From Carposina sasakii (Eukaryota; Arthropoda; Insecta; Lepidoptera; Carposinidae), in assembly GCA_014607495.2 (NCBI GenBank), contig CP053148.1, positions 16,926,001 through 16,990,000 of the forward strand: a stretch of DNA of 64,000 nucleotides. The letters are read 5' to 3'. The stretch's first letter is position 1, and the number at the start of each line of letters is the position of its first letter. Below are positions 1 through 12,345 of this stretch, piece by piece. Made by a program: the position numbers and the translations under genes. The notes under the pieces are model-generated. The model ran no database searches, was not told the DNA's origin, and was given only the letters and a program-made list of their open reading frames with translations.

Positions 1-29
1 GTTATATCATATATATATCATAGCTTGTA

Positions 30-108
30 CCTACCGGAATTCGAACCCAGGACCTATGGCAAAGCAGGCAACTACCTTCTAACTGCATCAATCGGTCATC
101 AAATATTA
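30..108 (-). repeat. tRNA-like head of SINE family 1 (fragment)
   Basis: Reverse complement of the 5' part of the SINE seen complete at 6274. The box B motif (GGTTCGAAT type) appears inverted as ATTCGAACCC near 40-50, and the inverted box A region ends near 108. The 3' body is absent. Confidence 0.6.
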
Positions 109-336
109 TCAAACGTGCGATCTCTTTAATTATAAATTAAAGAAACGTCATGTATAAAATACAATGGACGTAATTAAAAATAATTCTAGTTTTAAACTTT
201 AAAACACTTGGCAGTTGTACCTAGTTTTTTTTATATGTTGAACTATCGGCCGCCTGCGGCTAATATCTACATAAACGTTAGAAATGTTTTATTTTCTAGT
301 CTTGAGAGAATTTTGAGAAAATTTGCTAAGGAATTT

Positions 337-575
337 GACGGCCGATTGGTGTAGAGATCCTGCCTGCGTCACCGTAGGTCCTGGGTTCGAATCCCGTTAG
401 GTGCAAACATTGATACGGTGAATATCGATGTTTGTTTCTGAGTAATGGATGTTTCTATACCTACCTATCTATGCATTTCTATACCGTTAAATAATACCAA
501 CGATACAAGACCTTAGGGATCTTAGTGTGGGACTAGGTTAATGTGTTGTGCAGTGTGTAAATAATTATAATTAAA
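337..575 (+). repeat. SINE family 1 copy
   Basis: Begins GACGGCCGATTGGTGTAG (box A), continues to a box B at GGTTCGAATCCC, then the family body with ACCTTAGGGATCTTAGTGTG. Relative to the copy at 6274 it lacks about ten bases just after box A. The tRNA-like promoter implies a pol III-transcribed, LINE-mobilised SINE. Confidence 0.75.
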
Positions 576-825
576 TACAATACTTACTAAGGATACTTTC
601 GGCTGTGCATTGTCTGACTCATTTGCTCACCGTTCAGTGACTAAAGGGAGTTATAGGTACATTATTTTTGCTAGAAACCGGACGGAGAAGCCTTTGCTTA
701 GCAATGGAACATCAAAAAAATCATACTACTTAAAATTGCTAGTTAGAGCTTTTTTATAGACTCTGTCCCTTTATAGACTCTTTGCGGCATAGTCTCGTGT
801 TAAATCGAAGTGAGCTTATCTAATT

Positions 826-963
826 TAGGGCCGTTTTTCCAACGGTCAAATAGCCTATCTGAAGGATAATTTTGATGCTGTCTTTCTCTAAAATTGAATC
901 TGGATAGAGACAGCAACTTTATTATTCAGATAGGAATGTGATGATTCGGAAAATCTACCCTAA
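826..963. repeat. MITE family G copy
   Basis: About 138 bp bounded by TAGGGCCG and its approximate complement CCCTAAA, with inner inverted segments around ATAGCCTATCTGAAGGATAA and a GATAGAGACAGCA core. Related copies lie at 11526, 53346 and 58534. It has no coding capacity. Confidence 0.6.
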
Positions 964-3900
964 ATGTAAAAAAAAAATTCACTAATTCCTTGATTGATAA
1001 AAAAAGTAGGGCAGCGTTAGGATTGGCGTGGAATCGTCTGACCACTAATGAGTCGCTTCCGAGATTCATACAACAGAAAGTGTCTGTGCTCCTTCCGTCA
1101 TTGTGTTGTGTACTAATTTAGATGTGCATGCGCTGACAAACTCCTTATAGCTTCGAGTTAATCAAATTACTGTACTTACATATAGGTATACATGATGTAT
1201 CCAAAAATCCTTATATTTTTATGTAGTAGTATAGTGCAACAAGGTAAATAATGGGTATTGACTCTGTGTTAACTTGCTAATTCGCTTTTCTTAGATATGC
1301 TGTTGTTTACTCTTTTCTGAAACTTTGGAGGAAGTACTATTTTTACAATATAATCACCTTTTAAAAATTATTTTGGTTATATACGATTGTTTCCGACTAT
1401 TTTTCTCTGCCCATTATTTACCTAGAAAAACTGTACCTCAACTTGTCTTGTTTGAAGCAGATGGAGTTTGATGATTATGAATTTATTGTAATGCTTTATG
1501 TTGCATATCGTATTGTATTTCTAATTCCTTAGACAAAGTAACATTATATCTCGATCTAATCGATAAAGGTCCATTGCCGACACGTTTGCTCCATTCCAAT
1601 AAGAAACCTTCACATTAGCGCGTTCGCCAAGTTACGTGATTAATTCCATCCGGTATTGTTGGGTAACGAAAATCGATCCCGAACGATGATACATTGTCTA
1701 GGCACCCTTATGAGAATTCGTTTAATTAATAAATTGTTAAATTAATCGCATAATAAAGTTTAATTAATATACAATTTTATATCATTTCTGACAATCTTAC
1801 TAAAAACTAGACTAAAAATAATGGACAACTTTTCAATTTTTTTTTGTCGCGTTATTGCATTGCAATTCAGTCTGATATTTTTTTATTAGGACCTGTGTGG
1901 GGCTTTGGACAAAGTAACATTGATTCTCTAACGAATTTGTTATAAGTTAGTGATCGTAACATGTACTTAAAAAATATACATACAGACGAATTGAGAACCT
2001 CCTCCTTTTTTTGAAGTCGGTTAAAAAGAAGCCTATACATTTAGCACAATCGTTTAAAGATGCGTTGAAGTATATCTACCTATAGATACGCGGTAGCGTG
2101 TCAAACCAAGTTCAAGCGATATTTGGTTTCCGAGGATAGCGGCGCCGTCATATCCGGAACCTTTCCCATAACGGCACCGGAAAGACCGTTTTTTTTTTCG
2201 TACAGCCGCTATTTGATGGCACTGCTATCCTAGGAAGCCATTAACTGCTATTGGAGATGTCAGGAACGCCAATACGAAACAATGTAACGTTGTCTACGGA
2301 CCCTGCACGTTAGTAACTTGCGTAATATCGCTGAAAGGTAGTTTAGTATAGGTAGTTTTATTTCGATCCAACCGCAAATACTATATTGGATTGTATGACC
2401 GCAGTATATTCGTATTGCAATAGTTTTATATGTTTACAGCTAACAGTATAGTTTTATTCATTGAATTGGTTTGAGTGGGCATTGTCTTGTGTCGTTGCTA
2501 TAGTAATTTTTCATTGAATTTTAAAGAGCTGTAAACTGTAACTTGAATTTAAACTATACTATAAGGAGTTACACATATCGAAATCGTGGAGTTACCGTTA
2601 TTTACTACGTTTGAAAACTTAAGGCGAAATAGGGTCTACAGATTATTTTCATGAATATTTCCTGAATTTTAAAAGCATCTATTACACTGTGTGCTGATAT
2701 TGAGGCATGTTTAGCCTTAAATAAAACCTAGAAGACGGAGCTGAAAAGGCTTATTCCCAGAGGTCTGCTAATTTCGTTATGTGCAGCTCCTTGGTGTCGA
2801 TCATACCTGCCCGCTAAAAACAGTTTTTGAGCAATTCCTTCTTAAAAACTCTAGTTAGAGAGAGCGATAAATTTACGAATCGATGTTTCTGATCCTACTA
2901 AGTGCCACACTTAGCTTCATCTTCATTTAGTCTTTCAAGGTTCAGGTTAAGGGATGAATTATATTAGAACCGACGACAGAACGCCCTAAGCTCGCCCTGC
3001 CACGATACGATTGTAACGACGATCACTGATTGAAACCTAATAAATGGCCCTTTCTATATGTGTGTTGCCAAATATTCCATTACGCCATTTCCATTTGTTA
3101 AGTTTTAATAGGTGATCATTACTATGAACTGTGAAAAAAGATAGCCTATACGGCTGGGCGGGCATATCCTCTGGTATATTATAATCCGTTCCTTAGGCTG
3201 CATTTCCGCCAGAAATGTGCTATAGCAACGTAACATATCACATCTTTTGTGGAAAAGCAGCGTAAACATCAGCCCTAAAAGACAACTTTAACTTCAACTT
3301 TTTAAAATATAAGTGGCTCCGTCGACTTTCGACGATTATGCCAACGTCAGGGATTAAACGAGACCATTCATCTGAGAACGAGACACAGTGTGGTAAAAAA
3401 AAAATGATTATAACTACTTGCCGACAAAGGGCCTTGCGATGAGTTCCTTTATTTCTGGCTGACTGTTGTCGTTCAACCCCTCATGTTAAACGTCACAACA
3501 TAGCCTTGTATGTGTATGCGCTATATCTGTTCCGCTTCAAGCACGTGCACCTTATTGTACTGTACTTATTGTAATTTATCTGTTTCAGGATCTATCGGAT
3601 GAAGGTGATTTGATCGACTAATGTATAAGTGTATATTTAGTTCTTTTTTATATTATCATTACATTACATATAGTATAAAATGAAGTATGTATTTCCGAAA
3701 GTGCTAATACATTTAAGGTTAAAAGTATTATACAGATTGGTCTTTCTGATTCATTTTATTTTTCCACCATGTTTCGTATCTGTACAAAATGGTAATATAA
3801 TAGTTAAAGTTAGAAAAATGTTTAACGTAAGGCGAATTACTTGTATTTATTATTGTATAAAACATTTTTGCAAAACTATATTAGTATCTACTACGTTTCT

Positions 3901-4107
3901 TTTAATAAATACTTAAATAAAAGTGTGGAAAAGTTTTTATGTTTGTATGAATATTCTCTTCCTTCCCTTATCCCATATGCGATGTACATCGGAGATTATA
4001 TGAATTTTTTAAGTAAGATTATTGTTGTTGGTAGTTGGGAGGACATTCTGCATAGCTTATAGTGACGCGACGTCTAGCTTACAGAAACTTGCTTTAAGAC
4101 GCTATAG
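964..4107. other. No gene seen; one repeat end at 1970-2028
   Basis: AT-rich sequence without a credible exon. At 1970-2028 lies a short conserved block (GACGAATTGAGAACC ... GAAGTCGGTTAAAA) that recurs at 19601 and 19681, probably one end of a dispersed element. The open frames at 3680-4062 are short, rich in rare residues, and resemble no protein I know. Confidence 0.5.
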
Positions 4108-4392
4108 GCTCAATTTACACCGCCGCGGAATGGAACGGAAGCGACTTTTGCAACGAAATCGTATAGCAATAATGAACTTTATATCATCAGCGTCAATTTC
4201 CAAATTCCGATACGTCAAATCGCCGGAGAATTGTCAAGAATGCGCGAGGATTCCGCGGAAGACGCGCGTCCAATTTTTTGGCTCGTATTTAATTTGTGTG
4301 TTACACCATTGATATAAAGTTCATTATGCTTTATACGATTTCGTTGCAAAAGTCGCTTCCGTTCCATTCCGCGGCGGTGTAAATTGAGCTAT
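4108..4392. repeat. MITE family F, full copy with ~75-bp terminal inverted repeats
   Basis: The left arm starts GGCTCAATTTACACCGCCGC. The right arm is its near-perfect complement ending GCGGCGGTGTAAATTGAGC. The arms run through ATTCCGCGG / CCGCGGAAT and continue to the ATAATGAACTTTATAT region. A second copy is at 39429-39660. The 96-codon open frame inside is a by-product of the repeat. Confidence 0.8.
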
Positions 4393-4516
4393 ACGGTCAA
4401 ACCTACTGATCTTTTTGTAGCCTCCCATCCAAAACTTCAGGCAGCATGTTCAGCGGCTTCAGGACCACGAAGATTATAGTCACGGCATAGCGGGCCCAAA
4501 TGTAAAAAAACCTGTG

Positions 4517-4615
4517 ACAAGTTGCTAGCCATCGCCTGAGAGAACGCCCAGAACAGTTCCTTAGTCGACTCTTACGACATTCACAGAAGGAGGTGCAGCT
4601 GAAGTATTCTTTAAA
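4517..4615 (+). repeat. Dispersed repeat R (gttgctagc family)
   Basis: Block with GACAAGTTGCTAGCCATCGC, then GTCGACTCTTACGACAT and GAAGGAGGTGCAGCTGA. Recognisable copies are at 42848 and 58128 (plus), 12264 and 35100 (minus), with a short piece at 6184. I cannot assign the element class. Confidence 0.6.
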
Positions 4616-4680
4616 AATATATTGCATTCAAATGCATGTCAATCGGTCTTGCAGTTGTTGCAAGAGTTAACTCCTTCTAC

Positions 4681-4833
4681 CCTAGTAGCATGAACTGCAA
4701 AAACACGATATGATAAACCGATTTATCGACATTTAGCCTGTCAAAATACAATAAATATAGCCGCTATGTCAGCGCCATGTTGAATTTTGTATAGAGACGA
4801 TACGATATCTACGATGCGTGGTCATGCTAGGGG
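4681..4833. repeat. MITE family H copy
   Basis: About 150 bp ending GGTCATGCTAGG, with a degenerate CTAGTAGCATGA at the other end. Matches the reverse complement of 60606-60757 over nearly its whole length, including GCGCCATGTTGAATTTTGTA and ATCTACGATGCGTGGTC. Confidence 0.7.
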
Positions 4834-5150
4834 CTTGAGATCGGAAGGTCACCTTAAGCTAACATAGCGTGATAAAGGCGTGTTAGACCTACGAAGAAAA
4901 TACTATAACATTAAATAGTTCGGAGGGCTTAGTGCGAGCAGAAACTTGGTAATAGTCACCATTTTCACGAGTGCGAGTCTTCACTTCGCACTATTACGTA
5001 AACTATTCAATTAATCACGTATGTATTGTCACTTTTTATAATTACCTCATAACGCCATAATGTGATTGACTGCTTTACGTTACCGTCAACAAGTTTGAAG
5101 TGAAAGCTCACACTAAGCCCCCGGATACTCACGGGTATCTGCTGGATGCA

Positions 5151-5275
5151 GTGGGGTAGCACGAACCTTTTTACGCGGCGTAACGCTAGCGACTCGCTAG
5201 CAAAATCTATGTAATTTGACAATTGGACGATAGCGTTACGGACTTCGAGAGGTTCATGCTTACCCCTCAGGTCGC
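5151..5275. repeat. MITE family I copy
   Basis: Starts GTGGGGTAGCACGAACCT and ends AGGTTCATGCTTACCCCTCA, which are inverted repeats. A second copy with the same ends is at 28772-28876. Between them lies TTTACGC...GCAAAATCTAT. Confidence 0.7.
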
Positions 5276-5471
5276 TTTCAGACGGTCGCAGTGAAGGATT
5301 GTAGGAAGCCTATGTTTAGCATTGGACTTCTCATGGCTGTAATGATGCTGATTTCGGATGCTCAGAACTATCAGGCTATCATGAACAGGATTTTTTCTAT
5401 TATGGAAGTGAGATGGCGCTCTACACTGCCATAGAGCGGCGTCTCGCCTACATGAAGATGTTACGAGTAAG
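5276..5471. other. RTE-like scrap, otherwise nothing
   Basis: The stretch TAGGAAGCCTATGTTTAGC followed by ATTGGACTTCTCATGGCTGT and TGATGATGC resembles the degraded 3' end of the RTE-type retrotransposon at 25011-25463 (GGCCTATGTCCAACACTGGA then TGATGATG). No gene seen. Confidence 0.4.
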
Positions 5472-5633
5472 GGTCGGTTCATATCTGACGGATGATGCGT
5501 CGAGCGTATCAGTTAACAATAGACGCTGTACGCTCGACGCACTAACGTATCATCGGTTGAGTGTAAACGGTCGTGTTTTTCTATACATTTTGTCTGTTCT
5601 GGCGTCACGCGACAGATAATACGTGAACCGACC
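5472..5633. repeat. Short fold-back element with inner hairpin
   Basis: Ends GGTCGGTTCA and TGAACCGACC are inverted repeats. Inside, GCGTCGAGCGTA and TACGCTCGACGC at 5492-5541 form a second strong hairpin with a loop of about 26 bases. About 160 bp, no coding capacity. Confidence 0.6.
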
Positions 5634-6183
5634 GGAACGTAATTCTGCAGAGTCCTGACATAGTCCGCATTATTACAAAAAATTTAAACCTTATTTTAGT
5701 TATCACTGTCTAATTTTGACAGATATTCCATACATTTGCTGTGAAATGTAATTTTTAATCAGTCGTCAACTTTAGACACGGTTTCGTGATAACACCGACT
5801 GTGTCGTATAAATGGATGCATCTCACAATCTTATCCTTTAGATATGAACATCTCCAATCAATTTTAATGATTTTGCTTGATGATTGACCGATAAGAAAAT
5901 GACTAATGTGGATATTGCGAAAGAGATTCAATTTGATGGAGAATGCGTAGGCATAGTGGGATGCATCCGTACAATTTGGTACCTTAACACAATATACTAC
6001 CCACATCTAAGTATGTCCTTTCGTAACATGTTATGCACTAGCCCGCCCACGCCCACACCTTTTTTCGGCAGAGTCACAAAAGGAAAGTAATGATTTTATT
6101 TTTCATTCGATTTAAAAAGCTCTATTTCAAAGGACATCTGGGATATTCTTTACATATAGGTATATAGAGTCCGCTAAATTTCT
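5634..6183. other. No gene or clear repeat seen
   Basis: AT-rich sequence. The open frames of 68-83 codons here overlap on opposite strands and match nothing I know. Confidence 0.4.
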
Positions 6184-6273
6184 TACACGAATCTACGACA
6201 TGCGCGGAAGGAGATGCAGCTAATGGATTTTAATGAAACCTCACAGCAGCATAGGTAATATTGTGATATATAT

Positions 6274-6530
6274 GACGGCCGATTGGTGTAGTTGGTAGTG
6301 GCCCTGCCTGCGACACCATAGGTCCCGGGTTCGAATCCCGGTAGGTGCAAACATTGATATGATGAATATCGATGTTTGTTTCCGAGTCATGAATAGTTCT
6401 ATACTTATCTATGTATTTATATACCGTTGCCTAGTACCCACGACACAAGACCTTAGGGATCTTAGTGTGGGATTAGGTCAATGTGTTGTGAAGTGTGTGA
6501 ATATGTTATGTATGTATATGTATATATATA
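6274..6530 (+). repeat. SINE family 1, most complete copy
   Basis: tRNA-like head: box A at GATTGGTGTAGTTGGTAGTGG minus its last base, box B at GGTTCGAATCCC (about 6327-6340). The body has ATATCGATGTTTGTTTC and CTTAGGGATCTTAGTGTGGG, then a T/A-rich simple-sequence tail. It is the reference for the other four copies (30, 337, 41472, and the split copy 54296/56386). Confidence 0.8.
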
Positions 6531-6889
6531 TATTATCTCCAAATAAAGGGCATTCATTTTGGTGGACTGGTGCCATTATCAAACTGGGACTATTAGTAAT
6601 TATGATTAGGTAAATAGTTGAGGTATTCACGGAATACTCTTATGAGTCCAGTTATGTGGAAACTGAAGTGATACTCGTCCGGTGAGCAGTAAATATCTGA
6701 CAAAAGGCTGTACAGGAAAATATCGGTCACGCGGCAACAGCCGCTTCTACATCCGGCTACTCGCATCTGCGCCTGCGTTCATTCCATGCAATTTAATTAG
6801 CGTTTTATAAAGGTAATCAAAATTAAAAGTCTACACCGCTAGTTAATTAAATCTGCAGGAGATTTACATGCTGAGGTTTGCTTTACCTT

Positions 6890-6975
6890 CGACGCGGCAG
6901 TTGACAATTGCGCGCTGATCTGCGCGGGCGCATGTTATTAGCGAGTACGAGTCGCACGCGCACGGTATTGCGATA
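6890..6975 (+). promoter_or_regulatory. GC-rich patch, possible promoter or 5'UTR exon
   Basis: An abrupt run of CpG-containing sequence (GCGCGCTGATCTGCGCGGGC and onward) in an AT-rich background ends in AAAAGGTGAGTTGCG, a good splice donor at 6985-6986. This is what a non-coding first exon of a plus-strand gene looks like. It could belong to the SLC36 gene 23 kb downstream, but no link is visible. Inference only. Confidence 0.2.
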
Positions 6976-6986
6976 GAATCGAAAAG

Positions 6987-8015
6987 GTGAGTTGCGCTTT
7001 ATGGTGTGACATGGTTATTTAATTGCTGTGCGAGAAAAAACTTGGAAAATGTCATGGTCATATGCTAGTTCAATGTTTTCGTCATAGAGAAGAATAACTA
7101 TAGTTTTCGTTTAATGAGATACCTTACAAGCAGTTAGCTGTACCTATTTATATAGATTAGTCTTACTTGTATGAGTAATTAATGGCTTTCGAAAATAATA
7201 TATTTCAGTAAATATTTTTTATCCTTCTTTTATGCTCTAACTACTTACGTGTGATTAAATATATGCCTATAAGTGATATTAATTATACGTTAGGTAATGC
7301 ATGTTATTAAAATTATTTCCGCGATATATTTTCATAACAGAAAACAATATGTTACTTTTAAAATGTGTTTATTGTATACTAGCGGCCTCGCTTACTTGTG
7401 AATATCTTTTGCATATTTTTCCTTCTATCCACTTTATTCTAAACCTGTAACCGGTATGCTGACCTGGTACCTAGAGTAATTCAAAAGGAAAATCATTTCC
7501 ATCATGTCCAGCTAATATTATTAATAATTTAAAGTGAAAAATAATGTGAAGGATATTGAAAGTGTTCTAACTAAGTAAAAAAAATTTTAGGGAATTTAAT
7601 TATTGTAACAGCTTATTCAAATTCAATTCAAATATTCAAAATTCTCAAATTTCAAATCTAGTTACAAATAAAGCTTATACAACCAAAATAGGCTCAGAAG
7701 GGATATTTTTTATATTATTGTATAACGTTAAGTGTAAACTATATGTACTACCTTTTTAGGCATAGAGCCATTAGTACACACGAAGTTGAATGGGTTTACA
7801 TGGACAATGGGTTTAAGTTAATTTTAATGGTTCCCATGTATTTTATTTTAGTTTCTAAACCTTGATTGGTTTATAACAACATACGTTTTCACTCCCAGAG
7901 CAGCATAGAAGAAAATTTTGTGATGATATAAAATTTACAGGTATCTGTGAAATAAAAATAGTGTCTGTAAAAGTTATGTTCAAGATAGTATCGTATCTAT
8001 CTAACAGGGACCATA
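6987..8015. other. No gene or clear repeat seen
   Basis: AT-rich, with no open frame of note and no inverted repeat that I could find by eye. Confidence 0.4.
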
Positions 8016-8396
8016 TACAGGGTGTTTTTTCGTGGCCACCTTTAATGAACGGTACGTACTCTATACATCAAATAAAGTAAGTTTGTGCCAAAAAAAATCC
8101 TAGGAAACGATGTAAATTTTTTTGAAAAACTTTAATTACTTGATCGGGCGAAATTTATAGTGTCCAGCGCGTCCAGTGTTTATGCTAGATTTTTCATAGA
8201 CAGATTAATTATTTGTCGTAAAAAAATCTTGCTACACGCGTCAATGTGCATATGCAGTCTATTTATTCAACTTTGGACCTTAATATTTTGGAAACCACAC
8301 ACTTACCAGGTATGCTTCCATGGAGAAAAATGATCGTGATGATGGGGAGATTCCGTAGTTTTCAGAAACGTTGACGACCATAAATCATCCTGTATA
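8016..8396. repeat. MITE family B copy
   Basis: About 380 bp from TACAGGGTGTTTTTTCGTGG to ATCATCCTGTATA, with short terminal inverted repeats (TACAGGGTG / CATCCTGTA). Shares TACGTACTCTATACATCAAA and AAAATGATCGTGATGATG with the copies at 26478, 28069 and 43841. Confidence 0.75.
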
Positions 8397-8520
8397 GGTA
8401 TGTACCTAAATAAAATGAAATGATTGTTTAACCTACTAAAAAGGAGTACACTAAAAAAGACTTGGTTGTTAAAAAATATTATACGCAATTCTTAAATAAA
8501 AATAATTACACTCGTAGTAA

Positions 8521-8580
8521 AGCGGTACGGAACTGTCTTTACGAGTCCGACTCGCACTTGGCAGGATTAAGCCGGCCATC
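8521..8580 (+). repeat. Terminal fragment of the gggttccgta element
   Basis: GGTACGGAAC...CGAGTCCGACTCGCACTTGG matches the right end of the element at 55298-55892 and of the copy at 63663. Confidence 0.5.
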
Positions 8581-11003
8581 AATAACATTGCTAAACTTTT
8601 AAAAAAATATGAATGCATTATTTAAAATATGCTAATAATCAATTTAAAATGCAGGTGTTATTTGGACAAAAAATCAACATAGAAATAACCTTCAACAGTC
8701 TAAAAATTATGTAGGTATTGTTGTTTAAGAGCTTTTTATCCGAGACTATACGCAAGGCTAATGATCTCTCGTTAAAGAGTAAGTATATTCTTTGCTTATG
8801 ATTTTAACAGTCTAGGTATGTATTTATTTATTTACGTATCTCTCACCGTACCGGCTGCTCTACTCATCCAATTTTTATGAATGAAATGTCAATCGATTCG
8901 TTATTGTGATCTGAAGGCTACGTTTTTCTATATTCAGTAGTGTTTTAATTGTTTATTTATTTAAGTTTTGTTAGTTTATGTTAGGGAGATAACTCTACTA
9001 CATTATTTTCAGTGACATAATTGTTTCATGCTTTATGGCTCATTAAAATAAATCTTTTGACTTGACTATATACCTATACATGGGAACAATAGAACGAAGC
9101 GATACTCGCGCTCTATAGTTTCTGTGTATCTACTCTAATAGACAAATCTAATTTGTAGATCTATTCCACGGAAAAATACCAGTAAATATTGTTGAAGATG
9201 TCGCCATTCTTGGAATTCAAGTGCCTCACTACTAAACTACTGTCGTGGACAGGATTTTCGTGCTGTTAATTTAATTTGAATGCTAGGCCATAAACATTTT
9301 ATTTTACGGATGTTGATGGTAGTTGAACAAAACTCTGTATTTTGATGTCGTCTTTTGACTTTAAATATTGCCAAAATTGGGCTCGACACAATTTGTGCAA
9401 TAATAATATACCTACATAACATAACGTATTAAGTTTTGGTTCAGTTTTGTTAAATACGTTCATCAATAGAAATATATGTATACCTAATATAAGGTTTCCA
9501 AGTTTTCTGGGATTTTCCGTTTTCTGGTAAAGTGGATTGGAATGGAAAATGATATCGAATTGATGAAGCAAAATGGATTTTAGAACTGCCTTGAATTAAG
9601 ATAGACACTAATATATTGCTAACTTTCTCAATATCTATATTTTTACTCGCAAGGAGTCCGTTTCCAAGAAATCCTCTACACTCAAGCTAGAGCCTAGTCT
9701 GGTGTCTAGACCCACTATATTATGATGCTGAGTAGCATTACAGCCATGTATATGATCTCGATCTCTCCCATAAAAAACGTAATACTTATTTAAATTAAAT
9801 AATCTGTGTTTCTATCTCTATCTGTTCTCTTCTTCCGATCATAGTAGCTAGAATAGCAATACTTTTACTATGAGAGTGTATTGGGGTTTGTTACTATGAG
9901 CGGACTGTGTTCTTCCTTGTGGAAACGTTTTTTCTAAATATTTTACTGTTGACTCTTTATAGACATTGCTCGTTTCAATTCACTATAATACTTATGGTCG
10001 CTTTCGTTTGTGGTTCTCGTAGTTTTGGACCAAAATATCTTGGTTTTACCGAGGTAAATATCTTAGGATCAACTGTGCCGTAGTGAGTAGTAAACGTAAA
10101 CTCTGAAGTGTTAAAATATTATTATGATGCGCGCTAATGCGTCGTCGGTGCGATGATATACTCGTATTATTGAGTGATGCTATTCCATTATTTACCTGTG
10201 AACAACATTCAGTTATCCTTCATATTTTTCCTCCTAATTTACCTCCAGTGCTAAAAGAAACATAAAATGTGGCGACGGAGTATTCTCAAACAATGGCCAA
10301 GGGAATACTCCGAGTTAGACTTAGCCGCATGTTGGCTTCACTTTCTACTACTATTAGTAGAAAGCAGTAGCATTTCGCTTAACATATCCCTTCTGTTAAG
10401 CCCTGTATTTAGCTTGTGCCCCATGACCCAGAGACATACAGCAGGGTTTTTCTTAAAAGTGTGCCCTAATAAACCCGTAGAATGGAAACTAGCCTACGGT
10501 AAACGTCTAACTTTCACGTTGATTGCTAAGTGGTAGTAGCCAGTTTGGATAATTAGATATCGACGATATATAATGTTACCTAATCCATGTAATGGTTTTT
10601 TTTACAATCAAGCACGGGCTCGGAATTCCAACACTTTTACGTAATAATTATAAATGATTAATAAAAATTAAATATTTTAAGACAATCGCGACTTTTTTCC
10701 CACCATGTTAGAATGAAAAATATTAATGACACAACTTGCGAATATTAAAAATATTGAATGATTAATAGCGTTACTTAACGTTTAGATATCGTTTAAAATA
10801 AGAGATTATTTTAGATAATATTTATACTTTTCTAAGACAGGTGTGTGGTTTAAGTACCTAGAAACTAATAACTAATAGCCAAGACACGTATGGAGGTAAT
10901 TTGTGTACGTAAATTTCTCGATAGCATATAATAAAAATAATATCTATTTTTATTACCTTTGTATTTTTAATTACTGTTATTGAGAAATAGGTAGATATAC
11001 AAC
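8581..11003. other. No gene seen
   Basis: About 2.4 kb of AT-rich sequence. The longest open frames (90 codons at 9299-9571 minus, 89 codons at 10267-10536 plus) lack any motif, signal peptide or splice context I can support. Confidence 0.45.
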
Positions 11004-11269
11004 TTAGCCGCGTGGTGCCGGCAGAGTAGAGTTTGTACCACCCCTGCCTACCCGTGGGTATCGTACGAGGCGATTAAGGGTCTCCGGGAGGTGGGCAGCA
11101 GCGCCTCCCGTACTAACAACATAGTCCGAAAATCACACTGCGGTCACCAACCCGCCTGCCCAGCGTGGTGACTATGGGCAAAACCCTCTTGTGGCAGTAG
11201 CCTTTTGGCATGTCCTGGGGGAGGCCTACGTCCAGCAGTGGACTGCAATAGGCTGAAGAAGAAGAAGAA
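11004..11269 (+). repeat. Non-autonomous retroelement with RTE-like 3' end (SINE family 2), copy 1
   Basis: About 266 bp from TTAGCCGCGTGGTGCCGGC to a (GAA)n tail. The last 60 bases, GGAGGCCTACGTCCAGCAGT and onward, read in frame like the C-terminus of RTE-type ORF2 (EAYVQQWTAIG then stop), so the element probably borrows the 3' end of an RTE for mobilisation. Copies: 12491, 16931, 45660 and 59247. Confidence 0.75.
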
Positions 11270-11525
11270 TCTGAATGGATACACGCGGTAGGTTTATCGT
11301 ATGGGTACCTATGCTAAGGCAGAGATCACGGACCTCCATTTGTATGAAGGTTTAGTGTTCTCTTGAAAAGACAATTTGACTAAAGAAAAAAATACAGAAG
11401 AATTGATAACCTCTCATTTTGAAGTTGTTTAAAAATAAAAATTTGCAAGTGGCCATGAAGATTAGACATTTGGGCCTAATGTAGTCTGCAACCATTTACC
11501 TAGTTATCTGAAGGTCTACTTAACA

Positions 11526-11671
11526 TAGGGCCGTTTTTACCAATGACCAAATACCTTATCTGGAGGAAAGATGATGTCTTGATAAAACCTGATCAAGATA
11601 GAGACACCATCAACTGATGCTGGATTATCCTTCATCGATAGTCGGTCTGACCATTGGGAAAATCAGTCCTC
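11526..11671. repeat. MITE family G copy
   Basis: TAGGGCCGTTTTTACCAATG at the left and CATTGGGAAAATCAGTCCT at the right are inverted. The core has GATAGAGACACCATCAACTG, as in the other family G copies. Confidence 0.6.
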
Positions 11672-12263
11672 ACCTTCTTTGGTTCCGCCATGGTCCTTAC
11701 TTTGCAAGTTTGCAATGTACATAAGTCGATTCGAGAGCCTCAAGCTCAAAACTTGTTATTTGAACCGGTTTTTTTACTTAGCCACCGATACTTCCTCAAT
11801 AAATTACAATTTATTCTATACTTTGCGATTTCATTTGCGAGATCTTAGGGTGGGCAATATGTGTGTACTACACCTTATGGTAAGCGAGGTCTGGAGGCAG
11901 GCATAATTAATATAATTATGTTGAAGTCACGAACGCAAACTAATACGATAACCACTACAAAAAGTACCTGTTATTTTATATAGGATGCAATTTTGGGGAG
12001 TCAACGTACCTAAAATATTTTTCCTTACTACTTACCACATTCATCTCTAGATTTATTGAATGTGTATTTTGAAAATTTCTTCATATTTTTTGAACTCGGA
12101 GAGTCTGAAAACATAAAGCAAGAAGAGTTAGTTATTTATGGAATTCACCATACCGTTGTGAGGAAAGAATTCATAAATTATAAATCCATTCTTTTACATC
12201 AAGCGGTCTTGAATCAGTCAGACTGCATTATAAGGTATATTTTCCACTATTCACTAGTACATT
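11672..12263. other. No gene seen
   Basis: Two overlapping open frames of 64 and 75 codons near 11654-11906 start in the MITE edge and show no recognisable domain. Confidence 0.4.
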
Positions 12264-12345
12264 AGCTGCATCTCTTTCCGTGCATGTCGTAAGAGTCGAC
12301 TAAGGAACTCAGGGGCGTTCTTTCAGGCGATCAGCAACATGACAC
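12264..12345 (-). repeat. Dispersed repeat R, inverted copy
   Basis: Reverse complement contains GTTGCTGATCGCCTGAAAG, GTCGACTCTTACGACATGC and GAAAGAGATGCAGCTAATG, the landmarks of the family at 4517. Confidence 0.55.

Noticed and set aside
4022..4312. 96-codon frame as a small gene
   Set aside because: It lies mainly within the arms of a MITE and disappears in the other copy at 39429.
9299..10536. Frames of about 90 codons as hypothetical genes
   Set aside because: No motif, signal peptide or splice context. Frames of this length are expected by chance in 64 kb.
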